Below, one piece after another: positions 24,001-32,284 of a stretch of DNA of 64,000 bases. A model generated the notes under the pieces. That model was not told the DNA's origin. It made no database searches and was given only the letters and a program-made list of their open reading frames with translations. Location of the stretch: assembly GCF_963678635.1 (NCBI RefSeq), contig NC_087067.1, positions 19,541,018-19,605,017 of the forward strand. Reading direction: 5' to 3'. The stretch is from Symsagittifera roscoffensis. Its lineage: Eukaryota > Xenacoelomorpha > Acoela > Convolutidae. Numbering within the stretch: position 1 is the first letter of the stretch; each line of letters starts with the position of its first letter. A program made the position numbers and the translations under genes.

Positions 24001-27000
24001 ATAATTGTCCTAAGGGACACTTTAGCAAAGTAGAGCTTTTTCCTTTGACCTTTTATAAACTTGCTCTGTTATGTTCAGATGTGATCATGAGTGAGTATGA
24101 CGATTACTTCTCCAAGGTCATAGCCGAAATCACCAAGGTCACCAGGTCACTCGAGGTCAGCATCGACACGTCAGTCAGTTCAAAGCCCCCAGTCAGCAAA
24201 TTCACTCCAGGTGAGTTACAAACTTAAAAAAAAGCACTATGAATCAAGTGAGGTAGAGTACAATAAACCAGCAAGACGGCATTGAAATGTACTTTTTATC
24301 CATGAGTGTCGAAAAAACGACCTCGACGAAAAAAAAATCCAAAAACAGTCTTAACTGTTTTGATTTTAAGGTTGTCTGATTTCGATGTCTTTAATTTTTA
24401 ACTAATATATTGTTCATGGCTTTCCGGTATGCGAACTTTTATTGGATGATGTTGCAACATGAAATTTGAGAAAATCGAGAGCAACGTACAAGAAAGTGTT
24501 GATAATTCTAGTTGTCATGCCTCAGTGAAATGTTGTTTTATTGATTCTTGCCAATTTTTTGGCAACTTTTTTTATTTTCTTGACAAGCTAACCAAGATTA
24601 GGAGCTCAAAAGAACCAGGAACTGTTCTGCTCAATTTTGATTGACATATGAAATCGATTGCTAAAGTATTATGAAGATGACTATCTAAAAACCAGATTTT
24701 GAAATTCTCAGAAGCCTGTCAACTTAAGTTACTTTAGCTGGTTTTAGTACTAACTATCATTGAAATCGTTGAAATTTTGAGTGCACTTATTCTCTTCGAA
24801 TTTGCCATCATTGGACATACTTTACAAAAGACTTTAAGTGATCTCCAAAACTCCCACAAGATTAATCCACACGGTCGTTTAACTACTCCCAAGCCGCCAA
24901 ATACAATAAGATGGTGTTACACAACTGTTTATTATGCTGTTGATGATGAAGTTAAGAAAATCCCCGCTGGCGCCACTGGACGAGTTTTTCGGTGGTCAAG
25001 TTATGATAATAAAATATTCCCGCAAAATTCAGATTTTGCTATTTCAAAACCGAAAAAAAACTAATAACAATTTTTCTGAAGTAATAACTACTGCCCATGG
25101 ATTTTGCAAGATTTACAGAATTCAGATTGTGTGCGGTCCAAATATATCAGTTCAGGTGCGGATCTAGGATTTTCTCGAGGGAGATGGGGCGGATTTCAAA
25201 ATTGATTTTCTGAGCATTCCCAGAACACTATAAAGACCCTATTTCGACCAAAAAAATTGCTCCGCTGGCAAATTTTTGAAAAACAGATCAAAAGTGCCGT
25301 TTTTGGGCACTTCGGAAAATTTGACCATAAAATCGCATTTTTCGGCGCGCGCTTCCCTTCAGAATTATTATAGATTGGTGCAAAAGGCGCGTTTAGAAAA
25401 ATTTTAGGGTTGGTCGGCCTAAAATGAATGTCAAAAAATAATACCAAAGGGGATCCTTTGGTTGGTGATGGGGTCGAATCCCCAAATACGCGTCTGGATA
25501 AGTTGGTTCTCGAAAGTATAGATAAGTCATCGAAGAAAACCTCAAAGGTACTGAAATCTTCGAAAGTACCATTGGATTTGTTTTCTTAGTTCACGCACCG
25601 CGCCAAGATCTTGATCAAAAATTAATCATGATTATGACTGGACAAGCTTCTATGCTTGCTTTTCGCATGCGATTAACTATCATAATTTGTGTTGATTTAG
25701 AAGGCTACAGGGGTAACGTGGCTATCGTTAGCTCACAAGACCCTTCTGAAACTAAAGGTATCATCCGTCATCAAACATAACAACGCACAATTCAGACTCA
25801 AGCACTGTTCAAACTTTAGATTTGATCTATTTAGCACCCTACTAACAATCATCGTGCGTGCGTAAAACACCCTTTTAAAGACCCACTCTTTATACTTTAA
25901 ACCTTGTGACCGGAAAAGTTTATTCAGTCATTGTTTTTGAAGACCAATATTGGTATTATAAATTTGTGAACAGTAAAAAGGGTTGTTCGAAACAACACTA
26001 GATGTAACTTTTTTTTGGAAATCTATTCGTTTTTAGTTTTCGAATTGACAAAATTGACTTAGTCTTATAAAGGCTCGGATATGGTTTGGTGTTTCAATTG
26101 ATCCATATAATTGAAAGCATTCAGAGTCGACCTAAACATTTGTTTAAATCAAGATAAAGCTTGGTGCGCAGATGATAAATTTTGTAACGATGAACCAATT
26201 AACCATTCTGAACACAAGTGATTTACTATCCATTTATCAATTAGAAATCGGGCCTTATGCGCTAAACGGCTCAAAATCAGTTTTTCTATATCTTGAACTG
26301 AAATTGATGTGGTTGATCATGATTAGCTTATTACCAATCAATTTCAAACACTATGGCCCGTCATTTCAAACAAAAATTTGTCATAAAATGACTGAAAATA
26401 TAGAACTTGGACTTGAAATTAAATTGGTTTTTTGGCAAAGTTGCACTCGATAATTTTGATTGATATTTTTAACTACTGGAAATTTTGATTGAAATGCTTG
26501 ACCGTGTTGCTTGAATTTGATGGGCTAAAATTAGCCAATCAAATTTCACCTGCATAAACTTTAAATCAAGACATGGAAATTTTGATTTTGGGCTGTTTAA
26601 TGCTTAAGACTCTACAAATTTTTTATTTATTAAATCATAACAAGCCTGGTCTTATATCAGGGGAAAACCCTGAATATTCCGACTGCCCCGTAGTTGGTAT
26701 TGAATAGTTATTGCTGAAGGAAATTTGAGTAATGATGAAGTCGATACGACCGATTAGCTTGCCCCGGTTCAATTTGGAATGATTTTGTAGCGTGGCATAA
26801 TTCACAGCGCATAAATAAATCGCGTTACGCCTTCAGCATCATAAATAACGTCTTCAGAGAGCGCATAAATTAGTCCAGAGCAAATAAGCAATTTTCAAAC
26901 CCTCAGATTTTAACAAAAATAATCGAAGGTAAAATATCTTTTAACATTTGAACACAAGCGATATATTCAATGGGGTATTAAAAATTTGATCAATAGAATT

Positions 27001-30000
27001 GCTTGAATTATGGCGAATCCTCTAAATCTTCCAAAGGTTATTCATTTATAATCAGTTTTCACAAAAAAAAACATATATTTTAAAATCTGTATTTCCCCAA
27101 GCACAGTGTTAAGTACTAAGTGATATAGTTCGCATCAAGTAACACATTATTCGGATCAAATAGCTTGTTTAACTCAATTTGGATTAATTTCGGAGCCGAC
27201 TAAATGTGCCAAATTTGCTACGCTTCAATAGAAAACTGCAATTGTCTAGCAAAACTTTTGTCTTGTGGGACTTCTGTTTGTCTGCTTTTTTTGCCAGTAC
27301 CAAATTTCCCTAATTTTCGGCATTTTTTACTGAATTTTAAAAACGGTTCAGTGTTTTGCGGTTTTGGGCAAGTAATTGAGTTCAAAAAGTTTGCTTATTT
27401 TTTGCCATTTGATTTTTTTCATTATGTTGAGTAAAAGTTTTAGGTAGTTGTTTTCTTTATAAATTCAACGAGTGTTCTGAGCATTTGGTGCATCGATAGC
27501 AACCATGCTTGAGACGACAAATTCCAGAAGTAGGATTACAGCCGGGGCCTGTTTTTTGTGGAAACTGAAAATTTTCAAATATTTTAGACTTTGGTATTTG
27601 CTTATTTTTGACGACTTAAGTCCCTCAGAAAGTTTCGGTTTGTTTTGAGCATTTTGAAAGCTCTTTGTAAAGTTTCTAATTGTGCAGGAAATTTTGTTCC
27701 AGGAATTTTTTTGTTTGTTTGCATTTTTAGTTTTTTGATTTGTCTTTTCATTTGCTTATAATTATAGTCATTCAGTTGTGTATCGCGAGTAATGCGAAGA
27801 TCCGCTTCGCCTCTGTGTAAAAAATTCTACTTAAAAGGGTTAATTGCAAAGTCGATGTTAGTCTGAATAAAGAAGCACACGAAGCCTAAGTGTTCCGTCG
27901 GAGCAAAATGAAGGTTAATCAAATCATATATGGCTGGAGTGAGTATTTTGTTAATTGTGCTAACGGGTGATGATCCGACGCAAGTTTGTACGTAAAGAAA
28001 AGAGACTGATACCAGTCATTCAAATGCAGCATCCAAAGCCTATCTTTTATATCCTTATTTTGCGACAATTTAATTAACACCGGAGAAACGGCAATAGATA
28101 TTTTGAATGCTCAGATATTGGATGAAATGAAATGAGTTGTATGGGTATGTTGATACTTGATTCAGTCACCCATGGAAGTAACATTACCAGGTTTTTCTGA
28201 TCTTATTTTACCATACCATGTTATCGCTTCTTTCAAATCGAAACAAAGGACAAAAGTCATTTTAAATTTGAGCTAACTATGCTACCGGTGTTTTCATTGA
28301 ACAAATTTCTGTGAGTGAAATGATAGGTGATTGAAAGACCAAGTTCGGCGATATTAAGCGGAAACTTTATCGGCTCAAAATTGTTCCAAAATTAAATGAA
28401 GCAAGCCACCTGAAAGTGGGCCTGCCTCTTAGCCAGTATGTTTGTCGGTGTAGTTTGTGAGTTTATAAAACTGCTCAAAATGTAAAAGCCTCAGAACAAT
28501 TTGTTTATGATTATGATTCTCATTGCTATTTTGTTAAATATCTCTATTTCAACTGAATGACTCTTCGGTTAGCGATGTTTAGTTAATTAACATTTTCCAT
28601 AAATGTTTATATATTTTGTCTATACGAATAATACAAATGTTTGAAAGAACTCCGTGATCCTGGAAGTGATATCTGAAATTGACCATTGAGTTTATTTTCA
28701 GATCAATCCAAGATCGAGATTGAGCAGTCAGGAGTGTTTGCGGCTAAATATGTCGACAAACTTCCGGTGAGTTAATATTGAAACCTTAAGTTTTCAGGAA
28801 TGACAGAAATAAGATAATTTCACCTCGAACTTTTGAACTTCTCATAAATCGACTGATAGGTGGCAATATTTACATCGATTTAATCACCTTCAGTGATTTT
28901 AAGCCTCATTAATTGGAAAAAGTTCTTTTAATTGGCGTGGTGAATAGAAATTTTCGTCTAAGATATCGTAAAGAAACTGGGAACTCTTCAACTACTCCTC
29001 AAAGCTCTATGGCACAGAATTGTCAGTAACGAATTGCCCCCCCCCCCCTATATAGAACTAATTCATCTATTAACCGTATGTGAATTTTGTAACTATTAGT
29101 GAATCTCCCCTTGAGCAATAGGGGATGGGATAGTTTAAGAGACCAGAAACTGTTAAAAAAAAACCAATCTTTCCCAGTATTTTTGTTGCCGCAATCATTA
29201 TAGAATGCAAGTTCGTTAATCGTACCTAACTTTTAGAGCTAAAATTATAAGTCGTTATGAAAGGCATAATTTATTTTGAATTCTAGAAAGAATGACGAAA
29301 GAAATTGATCTGATAGTTGATGATTTTATAGTTTGAATGGTCATAGTTCATTGAAACTGTCTGTCGGCTAAATTCTTGTCAGTCTAATTTTGTTGTATTT
29401 TATAAAAAACATTTTGGTTAGTTTCCATAAATAATCGTCGATATTGCAAGTTACCTTATTTGACGTTTCTTACATTGTCATTATTCACTGAAGCAGCAAG
29501 GCTTAGACTACGATTGATACATTTTTTTTCGAGTTAAAGAAAGAGCCAACAAGCTTTTTTCCATCCTCCTAGTGCCTTGCTAATGTTGATCTCTTGTCAT
29601 CTTTCAGGGAGTCCTGAAGAGCGAAAACTATGACCCCAATGGATCCAATGTCGACGATGATGGACACTCTCACGGACACTCGCGACAGAAACTGTACCTG
29701 GTCATGTTCGCGTGCATGTTCACAGGATGTGTGGTCGCTACTATTTTGATCTCAATCTTGAGAAGGAGGCCACGTGGTCGCATGGTGGGAGGCAACACTT
29801 TCGTCCGGGTCGACAACAACCCCCACCCCTTAAGTCCTGAGGACAAACATATTAACTCTCTCCAGGTTTGTTCAATTAGTTTTGAAATTTTCAGTTTGGA
29901 AAAACTTTTTTTCTTACGTTGTCATAATGCAATGAAACTTGGCATGGTGAACAAGTGAACAACTGAACATTTTGTTCTTCATACCTTACAACGTAATATC

Positions 30001-30310
30001 ACACAATACAAAAAAAATGAAAATTTAAAGGTGGAGGAGTGGAAAAGAGTCGCCTTTAAAAAACTTTTTGGGTAAGCCAGCTAAAAATGAAGGCCTTAAA
30101 ATAGCGCCAAAGGGGGTCGCTATCAGAAGGTCGAATCCCTGGGGGGTTCTCCGCCCTCTAAATCCGCTATGTTTCAAATATAATAAGCTTTTATATGTAT
30201 TTTTTGTATCCCGAAGTTGTTGATTTTTCTTAAACGCCTCCTGTTTTTTATAGGTCAACGGGTACTATAATCCTATCTACAAATTCTTCGACGAACCTCA
30301 AGAAACCTAA
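1..30310 (+). CDS. Amyloid precursor protein family gene (APP/APL-1-like), 5' partial, 8 exons in window
   Basis: Single-pass type I membrane protein of the APP family. Joining exons 1-67, 8062-8211, 12783-12953, 21373-21601, 24079-24210, 28702-28766, 29608-29865 and 30254-30310 gives one open frame of about 375 residues with matching splice phases throughout. In order: the linker before E2 and the helical E2 domain (exons 1-4, with the LE..Y...M......ESAER pattern that aligns with LEA.HRERMSQVMREWEEAER of vertebrate APP), a variable acidic/Ser-rich juxtamembrane part, a transmembrane helix followed by RRRPRGR, and a short tail with LSPEDKHINSLQ and NGYYNPIYKFFDE. The latter matches the APP VTPEERHLSKMQ and NGYENPTYKFFE motifs, the NPxY sorting and adaptor-binding site. 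The E1 domain must lie upstream of the window. No Kunitz domain is seen. The A-beta region itself is not conserved, as in other invertebrate homologues. Confidence 0.93.
625..860 (+). repeat. Family A repeat, partial
   Basis: Shares with other A copies the blocks TTTTTGCGGTTTGACTTTTG, AAAGGAAGGCAAACTC, TATCGAACAGCA and CCTATTGATCCAGTTT. Both ends are missing. Confidence 0.6.
1636..1990 (-). mobile_element. Family D MITE-like element
   Basis: Minus-strand copy beginning at CCTAGATCCGCCCCT (about 1976-1990). It shares with the copy at 13177-13484 the block ATATACTAATTTTGAGGGGA, the AAGGCGCCTTTGGCGTC palindrome and GGTCGGCC. Roughly 350 bp. The short open frame inside it is not a gene. Confidence 0.7.
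4345..5358 (+). repeat. Family A, two tandem copies (period about 509 bp)
   Basis: The block AGTGTAAAAC.TATGTCTATC recurs 509 bp later, followed in both units by GAGTTGATGAGCGTAGTTCA, AGTCTTAAATGTTGTTCAGG and GGAAAGAAAACTCCACTTTA. The two units are nearly identical by eye, so this is a recent duplication. Confidence 0.85.
5359..5789 (+). repeat. Family A, third adjoining copy, diverged
   Basis: Starts AAGAGTGTGAACGCTGTTCA and ends TGCGTTCATTAGCTCTT, degenerate versions of the A terminal inverted repeat. The internal TTTCCCCGCGAAAGCAAAAA block matches family A. Confidence 0.65.
8018..8051 (+). repeat. (GAT)n microsatellite next to a splice acceptor
   Basis: A GATGGTGATGTGATGATGAT run continues as GAT triplets until about 10 nt before the TTTCAG acceptor of APP-like exon b, replacing the usual pyrimidine tract. 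Confidence 0.85.
8062..8211 (+). CDS. APP-like exon b, E2 domain first helices
   Basis: Fifty codons between TTTCAG and CAG|GTATGA, phase 0 at both ends. It encodes ALVQLEDSYESEMTG... followed by MHDYESAERSFIQALQ, the first E2 helices; the ESAER motif corresponds to EEAER of vertebrate APP. The acceptor has almost no pyrimidine tract because a (GAT)n run lies directly upstream. Confidence 0.93.
8292..11798. mobile_element. Fold-back-like element with unequal inverted arms
   Basis: The left arm (8292-8655) is the inverted counterpart of 10843-11150. The ATTGATAATCCAGTTA block at 10870 appears in reverse as TAACTGGATTATCAAT near 8614, and the CAGCAAAAAGTTT unit appears reversed near 8385. The left arm has about one unit of 117 bp, the right arm seven. 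The 2.2-kb centre (8656-10842) shows no coding sequence. No clear target-site duplication was found. Confidence 0.65.
11031..11798 (+). repeat. Seven tandem units of about 115-118 bp
   Basis: Each unit runs from TGTTCAGCAAAAAGTTTTAA through TTTGTTAACGCTCAAATTTG, GCGGTTTGATTTTGATTTTT and CGTACATGCTTAAAAGACAC to TTATGTAAGGCCGAGTGTTT. Units start near 11031, 11146, 11263, 11367, 11482, 11600 and 11711. The core resembles an internal block of family A. Short open frames across it are by-products of the repeat. Confidence 0.9.
12370..12495 (+). repeat. Tandem duplication, two units of about 62 bp
   Basis: AAATAATGCACATAGACT.. and AAATAATGCACATAAACT.. each continue with CCCCAGA.AGAAACGCAAAT and end in ATCAACAAAA. 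Confidence 0.85.
12783..12953 (+). CDS. APP-like exon c, E2 domain middle helices
   Basis: Fifty-seven codons between GTTGTAG and AAG|GTCGGT, phase 0. Lys/Glu-rich helix beginning LYEEATKDLEKQYREAK and ending TADSNSAAK; it aligns with the [29 protein letters not shown] stretch of E2. GC content is clearly above the flanking intron. Confidence 0.93.
13177..13484 (+). mobile_element. Family D MITE-like element with terminal inverted repeats
   Basis: GGGCGGATCTAGG at the left end pairs with CCTAAATCCGCCC at the right end (13471-13483). The interior has a G homopolymer near 13200, TTGGCGCGCGCTCTCCCCTC and the GGCGCCGAAGGCGCC palindrome. About 308 bp, non-coding. Confidence 0.75.
14071..14462 (-). 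pseudogene. Unrecognised coding-like fragment
   Basis: On the minus strand an open frame of more than 110 codons reads upstream to about 14462 and includes YYQSTGQNSTIWSDQVVKDV, LDSGEQPLIVMAGPNYLYGK and HLKCDTRNCGRNGVAEYKTK. Composition is more protein-like than the surrounding T-rich intron, but there is no ATG in good context, and a second frame is also open over part of it (KFDVSVERTINLQGK...). I do not recognise the family. It may be a remnant of a mobile-element protein or retained coding-like noise within the APP-like intron. Confidence 0.25.
14974..15045 (+). repeat. tRNA-like sequence, probably a SINE head
   Basis: GCGTCAG is followed by TGGCTTAGTGGTTAG at 14981-14995, a very good RNA polymerase III box A, and GGTTCGAGTGT at 15023-15033, a near box B, at tRNA-like spacing. 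The T-stem and acceptor do not pair properly, so it is not a functional tRNA. A tRNA-derived SINE promoter or tRNA pseudogene fits best. Confidence 0.5.
15118..15145 (+). repeat. Family C hairpin motif
   Basis: GCGAAGCGGAGCTTCGCCTC, followed by GTTGTTAAAA. Related copies: about 23664-23690, 23962-23990 and 27790-27820, all ending TTCGCCTC or TTCGCCTT followed by a T/G-rich then A-rich tail. It may be the end of a larger element. Confidence 0.55.
16662..17110 (+). repeat. Family A repeat, 3' end lost
   Basis: Left end TTCATGAACGTAGTGAATAC matches the A terminus; the internal AAAGGAAGGCAAACTCC, AAAAACGTGATTGACTTCTA and CCCAAATTGGGTTTATTTTA blocks match. The right terminus is absent. Confidence 0.7.
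18706..19270 (-). repeat. Family B repeat, complete monomer, minus strand
   Basis: Bounded by two versions of the same block: CAAGACTGCTTGTATCAGGG / CCCTGAATGTTCCGACTGCC at 18706-18748 and a diverged copy ending near 19263. The interior has ATCGCGCGTTAATTGTCCCA, ATGGCTAGTTAAAAAGTCGA and CCGAGCACAAATATTCCGTT. A partial second copy continues to about 19560. Confidence 0.8.
19974..20284 (+). repeat. Family A repeat with internal deletion
   Basis: Left end AATTAACGTAATGAAGACTC, right end GCGTTCATTACTCTT. The middle of the family, including the GGAAGGCAAACTCC block, is missing. Confidence 0.65.
21373..21601 (+). CDS. APP-like exon d, E2 domain C-terminal helices
   Basis: 229 nt from TTTTAG to CTTG|GTGAGA, ending in phase 1. 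It encodes ETALMSALTKYLDLSQDLMQ and on through HYQTHFSRVAHLSYTRAQ to NFQKQL. The H(Y/T)...HF.RV.H pattern matches the DRQHTLKHFEHVRMVD region of APP E2. The last part (AHEEGMGVCEKVLKMEG) corresponds to the closing E2 helix. Bases 21400-21449 have a mutated copy in the following intron. Confidence 0.93.
21949..22893. mobile_element. Family F inverted pair enclosing a captured exon fragment
   Basis: The arm at 21949-22053 (TCGTCAAAAGATGCAATATG, ACCGATATAATGTAGGCC..) is the reverse of 22788-22893 (GGCCTACATTATATCGGCTT, CATATTGCATCTTTTGACGA). Similar F segments recur near 22590-22700 and 23680-23790. Between the arms are the exon-d fragment and about 650 bp of AT-rich filler, part of which (22195-22330) is repeated in direct orientation at 22985-23120. 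Confidence 0.6.
22054..22097 (+). pseudogene. Copied fragment of APP-like exon d
   Basis: 44 bp identical by eye to coding bases 21400-21449 except for one 6-bp deletion (CCTGGA, between short direct repeats). The copy keeps the reading frame (KYLSQDLMQHYQTHF) but meets a stop shortly after. It has no splice sites of its own. Confidence 0.9.
24079..24210 (+). CDS. APP-like exon e, post-E2 linker
   Basis: 132 nt from GTTCAG to CCAG|GTGAGT. Phase 1 in and out; the split codon makes Asp. It encodes D VIMSEYDDYFSKVIAEITK and a Ser/Thr/Pro-rich tail ending SSKPPVSKFTP. This is the poorly conserved stretch after E2; SEYDDYF corresponds in position to the QNYSDDVL region of APP. Probably extracellular. 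Confidence 0.88.
25156..25494 (+). mobile_element. Family D MITE-like element, diverged
   Basis: Left end GTGCGGATCTAGGATTTTCTC and right end CCCCAAATACGCGTCTGG; the interior shares TTCGGCGCGCGCTTCCCTTC and TTTTAGGGTTGGTCGGCC. Confidence 0.7.
26440..26605 (+). repeat. Family H, copy 1
   Basis: Shares TTGCTTGAATTTGATGGGCT / CTGCTTGAATTTGCTTGGTT, AGCCAATC, CTGCATAA and AAATTTTGATTTTGGG with copy 2 at about 59045-59215. Confidence 0.6.
26640..27230 (-). repeat. Family B repeat, strongly diverged
   Basis: Begins AAGCCTGGTCTTATATCAGG then AACCCTGAATATTCCGACTG; a second partial piece near 27100-27225 keeps AGTACTAAGTGATATAGTTC. No coding content. Confidence 0.5.
28702..28766 (+). CDS. APP-like exon f, short juxtamembrane exon
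   Basis: 65 nt between TTTTCAG and CCG|GTGAGT, phase 1 in and phase 0 out. It encodes DQSKIEIEQSGVFAAKYVDK then LP. No family motif, but both splice sites are strong and it is the only segment that joins exons e and g in frame. Confidence 0.82.
28767..29607 (+). other. APP-like intron (841 bp)
   Basis: GT-AG intron between exons f and g. It contains a C homopolymer at about 29037-29048 and otherwise unremarkable AT-rich sequence. Confidence 0.75.
29608..29865 (+). CDS. APP-like exon g, transmembrane helix and cytoplasmic start
   Basis: 86 codons between TTTCAG and CAG|GTTTGT. Contents in order: acidic segment SNVDDDGHSHGHSRQ, a hydrophobic helix LYLVMFACMFTGCVVATILI, then SILRRRPRGR as the positive-inside stop-transfer, and the tail FVRVDNNPHPLSPEDKHINS. 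VVATILIS.L resembles the VVIATVIVITL end of the APP helix, and LSPEDKHINSLQ matches VTPEERHLSKMQ, with Ser-Pro in place of the regulated Thr-Pro. The His-rich GHSHGHS just outside the membrane is unusual. Confidence 0.95.
29866..30253 (+). other. APP-like intron (388 bp) with partial family D
   Basis: GT-AG intron before the last exon. Its middle (about 30030-30168) is the 3' half of a family-D repeat, ending in CCCTCTAAATCCGCTA. Confidence 0.75.
30030..30168 (+). repeat. Family D, right half
   Basis: Keeps the GCGCCAAAGGGGGTCGC block and the terminal CTCTAAATCCGC; the left half is missing. Confidence 0.55.
30254..30310 (+). CDS. APP-like last exon, NPxY cytoplasmic tail
   Basis: Starts after TTTTTATAG; encodes VNGYYNPIYKFFDEPQET and the TAA stop at 30308-30310. 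GYxNPxYKFF is the hallmark endocytic and PTB-adaptor-binding motif of the APP family. The exon boundary just before NGY appears to match the position of the last intron of vertebrate APP. Confidence 0.96.
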   Translation, partial: VNGYYNPIYKFFDEPQET

Positions 30311-30532
30311 TTTGGGTTCATGCAACAGCGAACGAAAGAGCTAAAAGAACTGCTTAATGATTCCATGAACAACTATTCAGTTACAACTACTGATTGGAGT
30401 TGACTAATGCTTCCATTATTTCTGTCCATACCTGTAAATAGGAATTTTAGTTGTCTTGTTAAATTAAGGATCACGACGCAGTAGAATTTTTAACCCCATT
30501 TGGCTAATTCTTAATTTTAATGATGAATTAAA
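30311..30532 (+). other. APP-like 3' UTR with possible poly(A) signal
   Basis: Sequence directly after the stop codon, without repeats. ATTAAA at 30527-30532 is the best poly(A) hexamer before a family-A element begins at 30563. The true 3' end is inferred only. Confidence 0.4.
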
Positions 30533-30562
30533 TGATCTACTTAACTATTTCGAACTCTTATT

Positions 30563-31104
30563 AAGAGTCATGAACGTAGTGAACACTCTTATATAGGTCT
30601 TGGTGATTTCTTTTGTTTTTTTTTTCAGGAAAAGGTCTTAAAATTTGTTAACGCTCGAAGTTTGATTTTTAGCGGTTTGACTTTTGATTTCTTTTTAGAC
30701 TCAGTTCATTTTTTTGTTCAAAGGAAGGCAAACTCCTATATCGAACAGCAAGAAACGTGTTGATCGATTTCTAGCTTCGAAAGTGAAATTTAATTTACAG
30801 ATTTCCCATTGGAATAGAAATTTGACTCATTGATCCAGTTTTCTCAAATTGGGTTATTTTTATCAAAAAAGTGTCAATCATGAATTGTTCTAGAAAAAAG
30901 TTCAAAAAAATTCTAGATAGCTTATCAAAGCTATCAATTTTTAAGGTTTATTTTAATTCAAAGAGCTTTAAGGTCATGTATTTTTTCTTGAAAATTAGAA
31001 ATTTGAAGTCTTTTTCTTTAATTCAAAGAGTTTTAAGGCCATGTATTTTTCTTTAAAATTCGAAATTTGAAGTTTTATTATATTTCCTTGCGTTCATGAC
31101 TCTT
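30563..31104 (+). mobile_element. Family A, best copy: 542-bp MITE-like element with perfect 14-bp terminal inverted repeats
   Basis: AAGAGTCATGAACG at 30563-30576 is the exact reverse complement of CGTTCATGACTCTT at 31091-31104. There is no coding capacity inside. It lies just after the APP-like gene, which may set the limit of its 3' UTR. A non-autonomous DNA transposon is the simplest reading; the target-site duplication is not clear. Confidence 0.75.
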
Positions 31105-32284
31105 TTCCAAACTGTCTGTTGGCTGTGTTTTTAAAAATTGCCCGTGTTGCCTTTAAATATACCGCAGAATATTTCAATACCTAATTTATAGATGTATAAC
31201 TATACCACCGCAAGCAACATCTGGTAACTGGGGAAGGGTAAAAGTTAAGTAGGTCCAAAATATTTATTTAAATTTACGTGATGCGGTAATTTGTACATGT
31301 TATCTGGAAACTACTTCAAGGTCAGCCTTCTATAAAGAGCCAAAACATCAAAAGGCTAAAAAAATTGTGTTTCTTGTAAGATGTTTGGTGATAAGATATT
31401 GGCTGCTCAATTTAGTTTCATGATAAAGTGGTCTTTTGATACATTTGCGATTGCAGACTTTCTGTTCAGCGACCTACCTTTTTTTGCTGCTTTACTATTC
31501 AATTGATTTCATTCATGAATAATGAGGTATATTTTTTCAAATAAATTCGTTTAAATAATTCGTGAATTCAATTAGATTATAGTAAATTAGTCACACCGAT
31601 ATCAATTTTTAGTTTCATAAAGTCATAATCCATCTTAAAAGTTCTATTCTATTTCTATTCTGACCAGTGAAAAAAAAACTTAGCATAATGTTCAAAAACT
31701 ATCGAAATAGTCAAAATTGTAGCTCTGGTCGGGATAAAATAAACCTCTCACCTCTCATACAGCCAATCAAGCCGAACTTTTAAATCTTGAGTCACCAATT
31801 TAAGATTTGACCAAAAGTGATATATAATAAATTGTATGAATCACAACTAAGGAGAGGATGGCCAATGTGATAAAGTCAAACCTTGACCCTAACCAAGTAG
31901 GTAGTGCTCTAATAAAATAGTGCTCTCTAATGAATATAAAATCCATATTGTTTTTCACTCAAAAAATGCATTGAAAGCGCCACTCAACTGTTTTAAAGTC
32001 CATTCGTCTAAATTGAGCTGATAATTTTGGAATTCTCAACTAATGCCTGCAAAGATGTCAACCCAACTCCCGACTGGCCAGTAAATAGCAGATATAAAGT
32101 AATAGCGGTTATCAGCTCGATCCCTGTGATTTATTCAAATAACAAAAGTTCAGTTGCAGTAAATTTAGGCTTTCTGACTACTCTTTCTGCTGTTAAAAAA
32201 TTTGGAACATGTCAGACATTTTGTTCAATTCGTGTCGAAAAGAAGGGAAAGAACTTCTGCTTTGATTGAATAAAAATTAGGTAA

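Larger units (their letters stand above)
21602..24078 (+). other. APP-like intron (2.5 kb), family-F repeats and captured exon fragment
   Basis: GT-AG intron between exons d and e. Most of it consists of diverged copies of family F in both orientations, plus two family-C hairpins (about 23664-23690 and 23962-23990). It also carries a mutated copy of part of exon d at 22054-22097. Confidence 0.75.
24211..28701 (+). other. APP-like intron (4.5 kb)
   Basis: GT-AG intron between exons e and f. It carries a family-D element (25156-25494), a family-H copy (26440-26605), a diverged minus-strand family-B region (26640-27230) and a family-C hairpin (about 27790-27820). The remaining stretches 24211-25150, 25500-26435 and 27830-28701 show no coding or repeat signal I can name. 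Confidence 0.75.
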
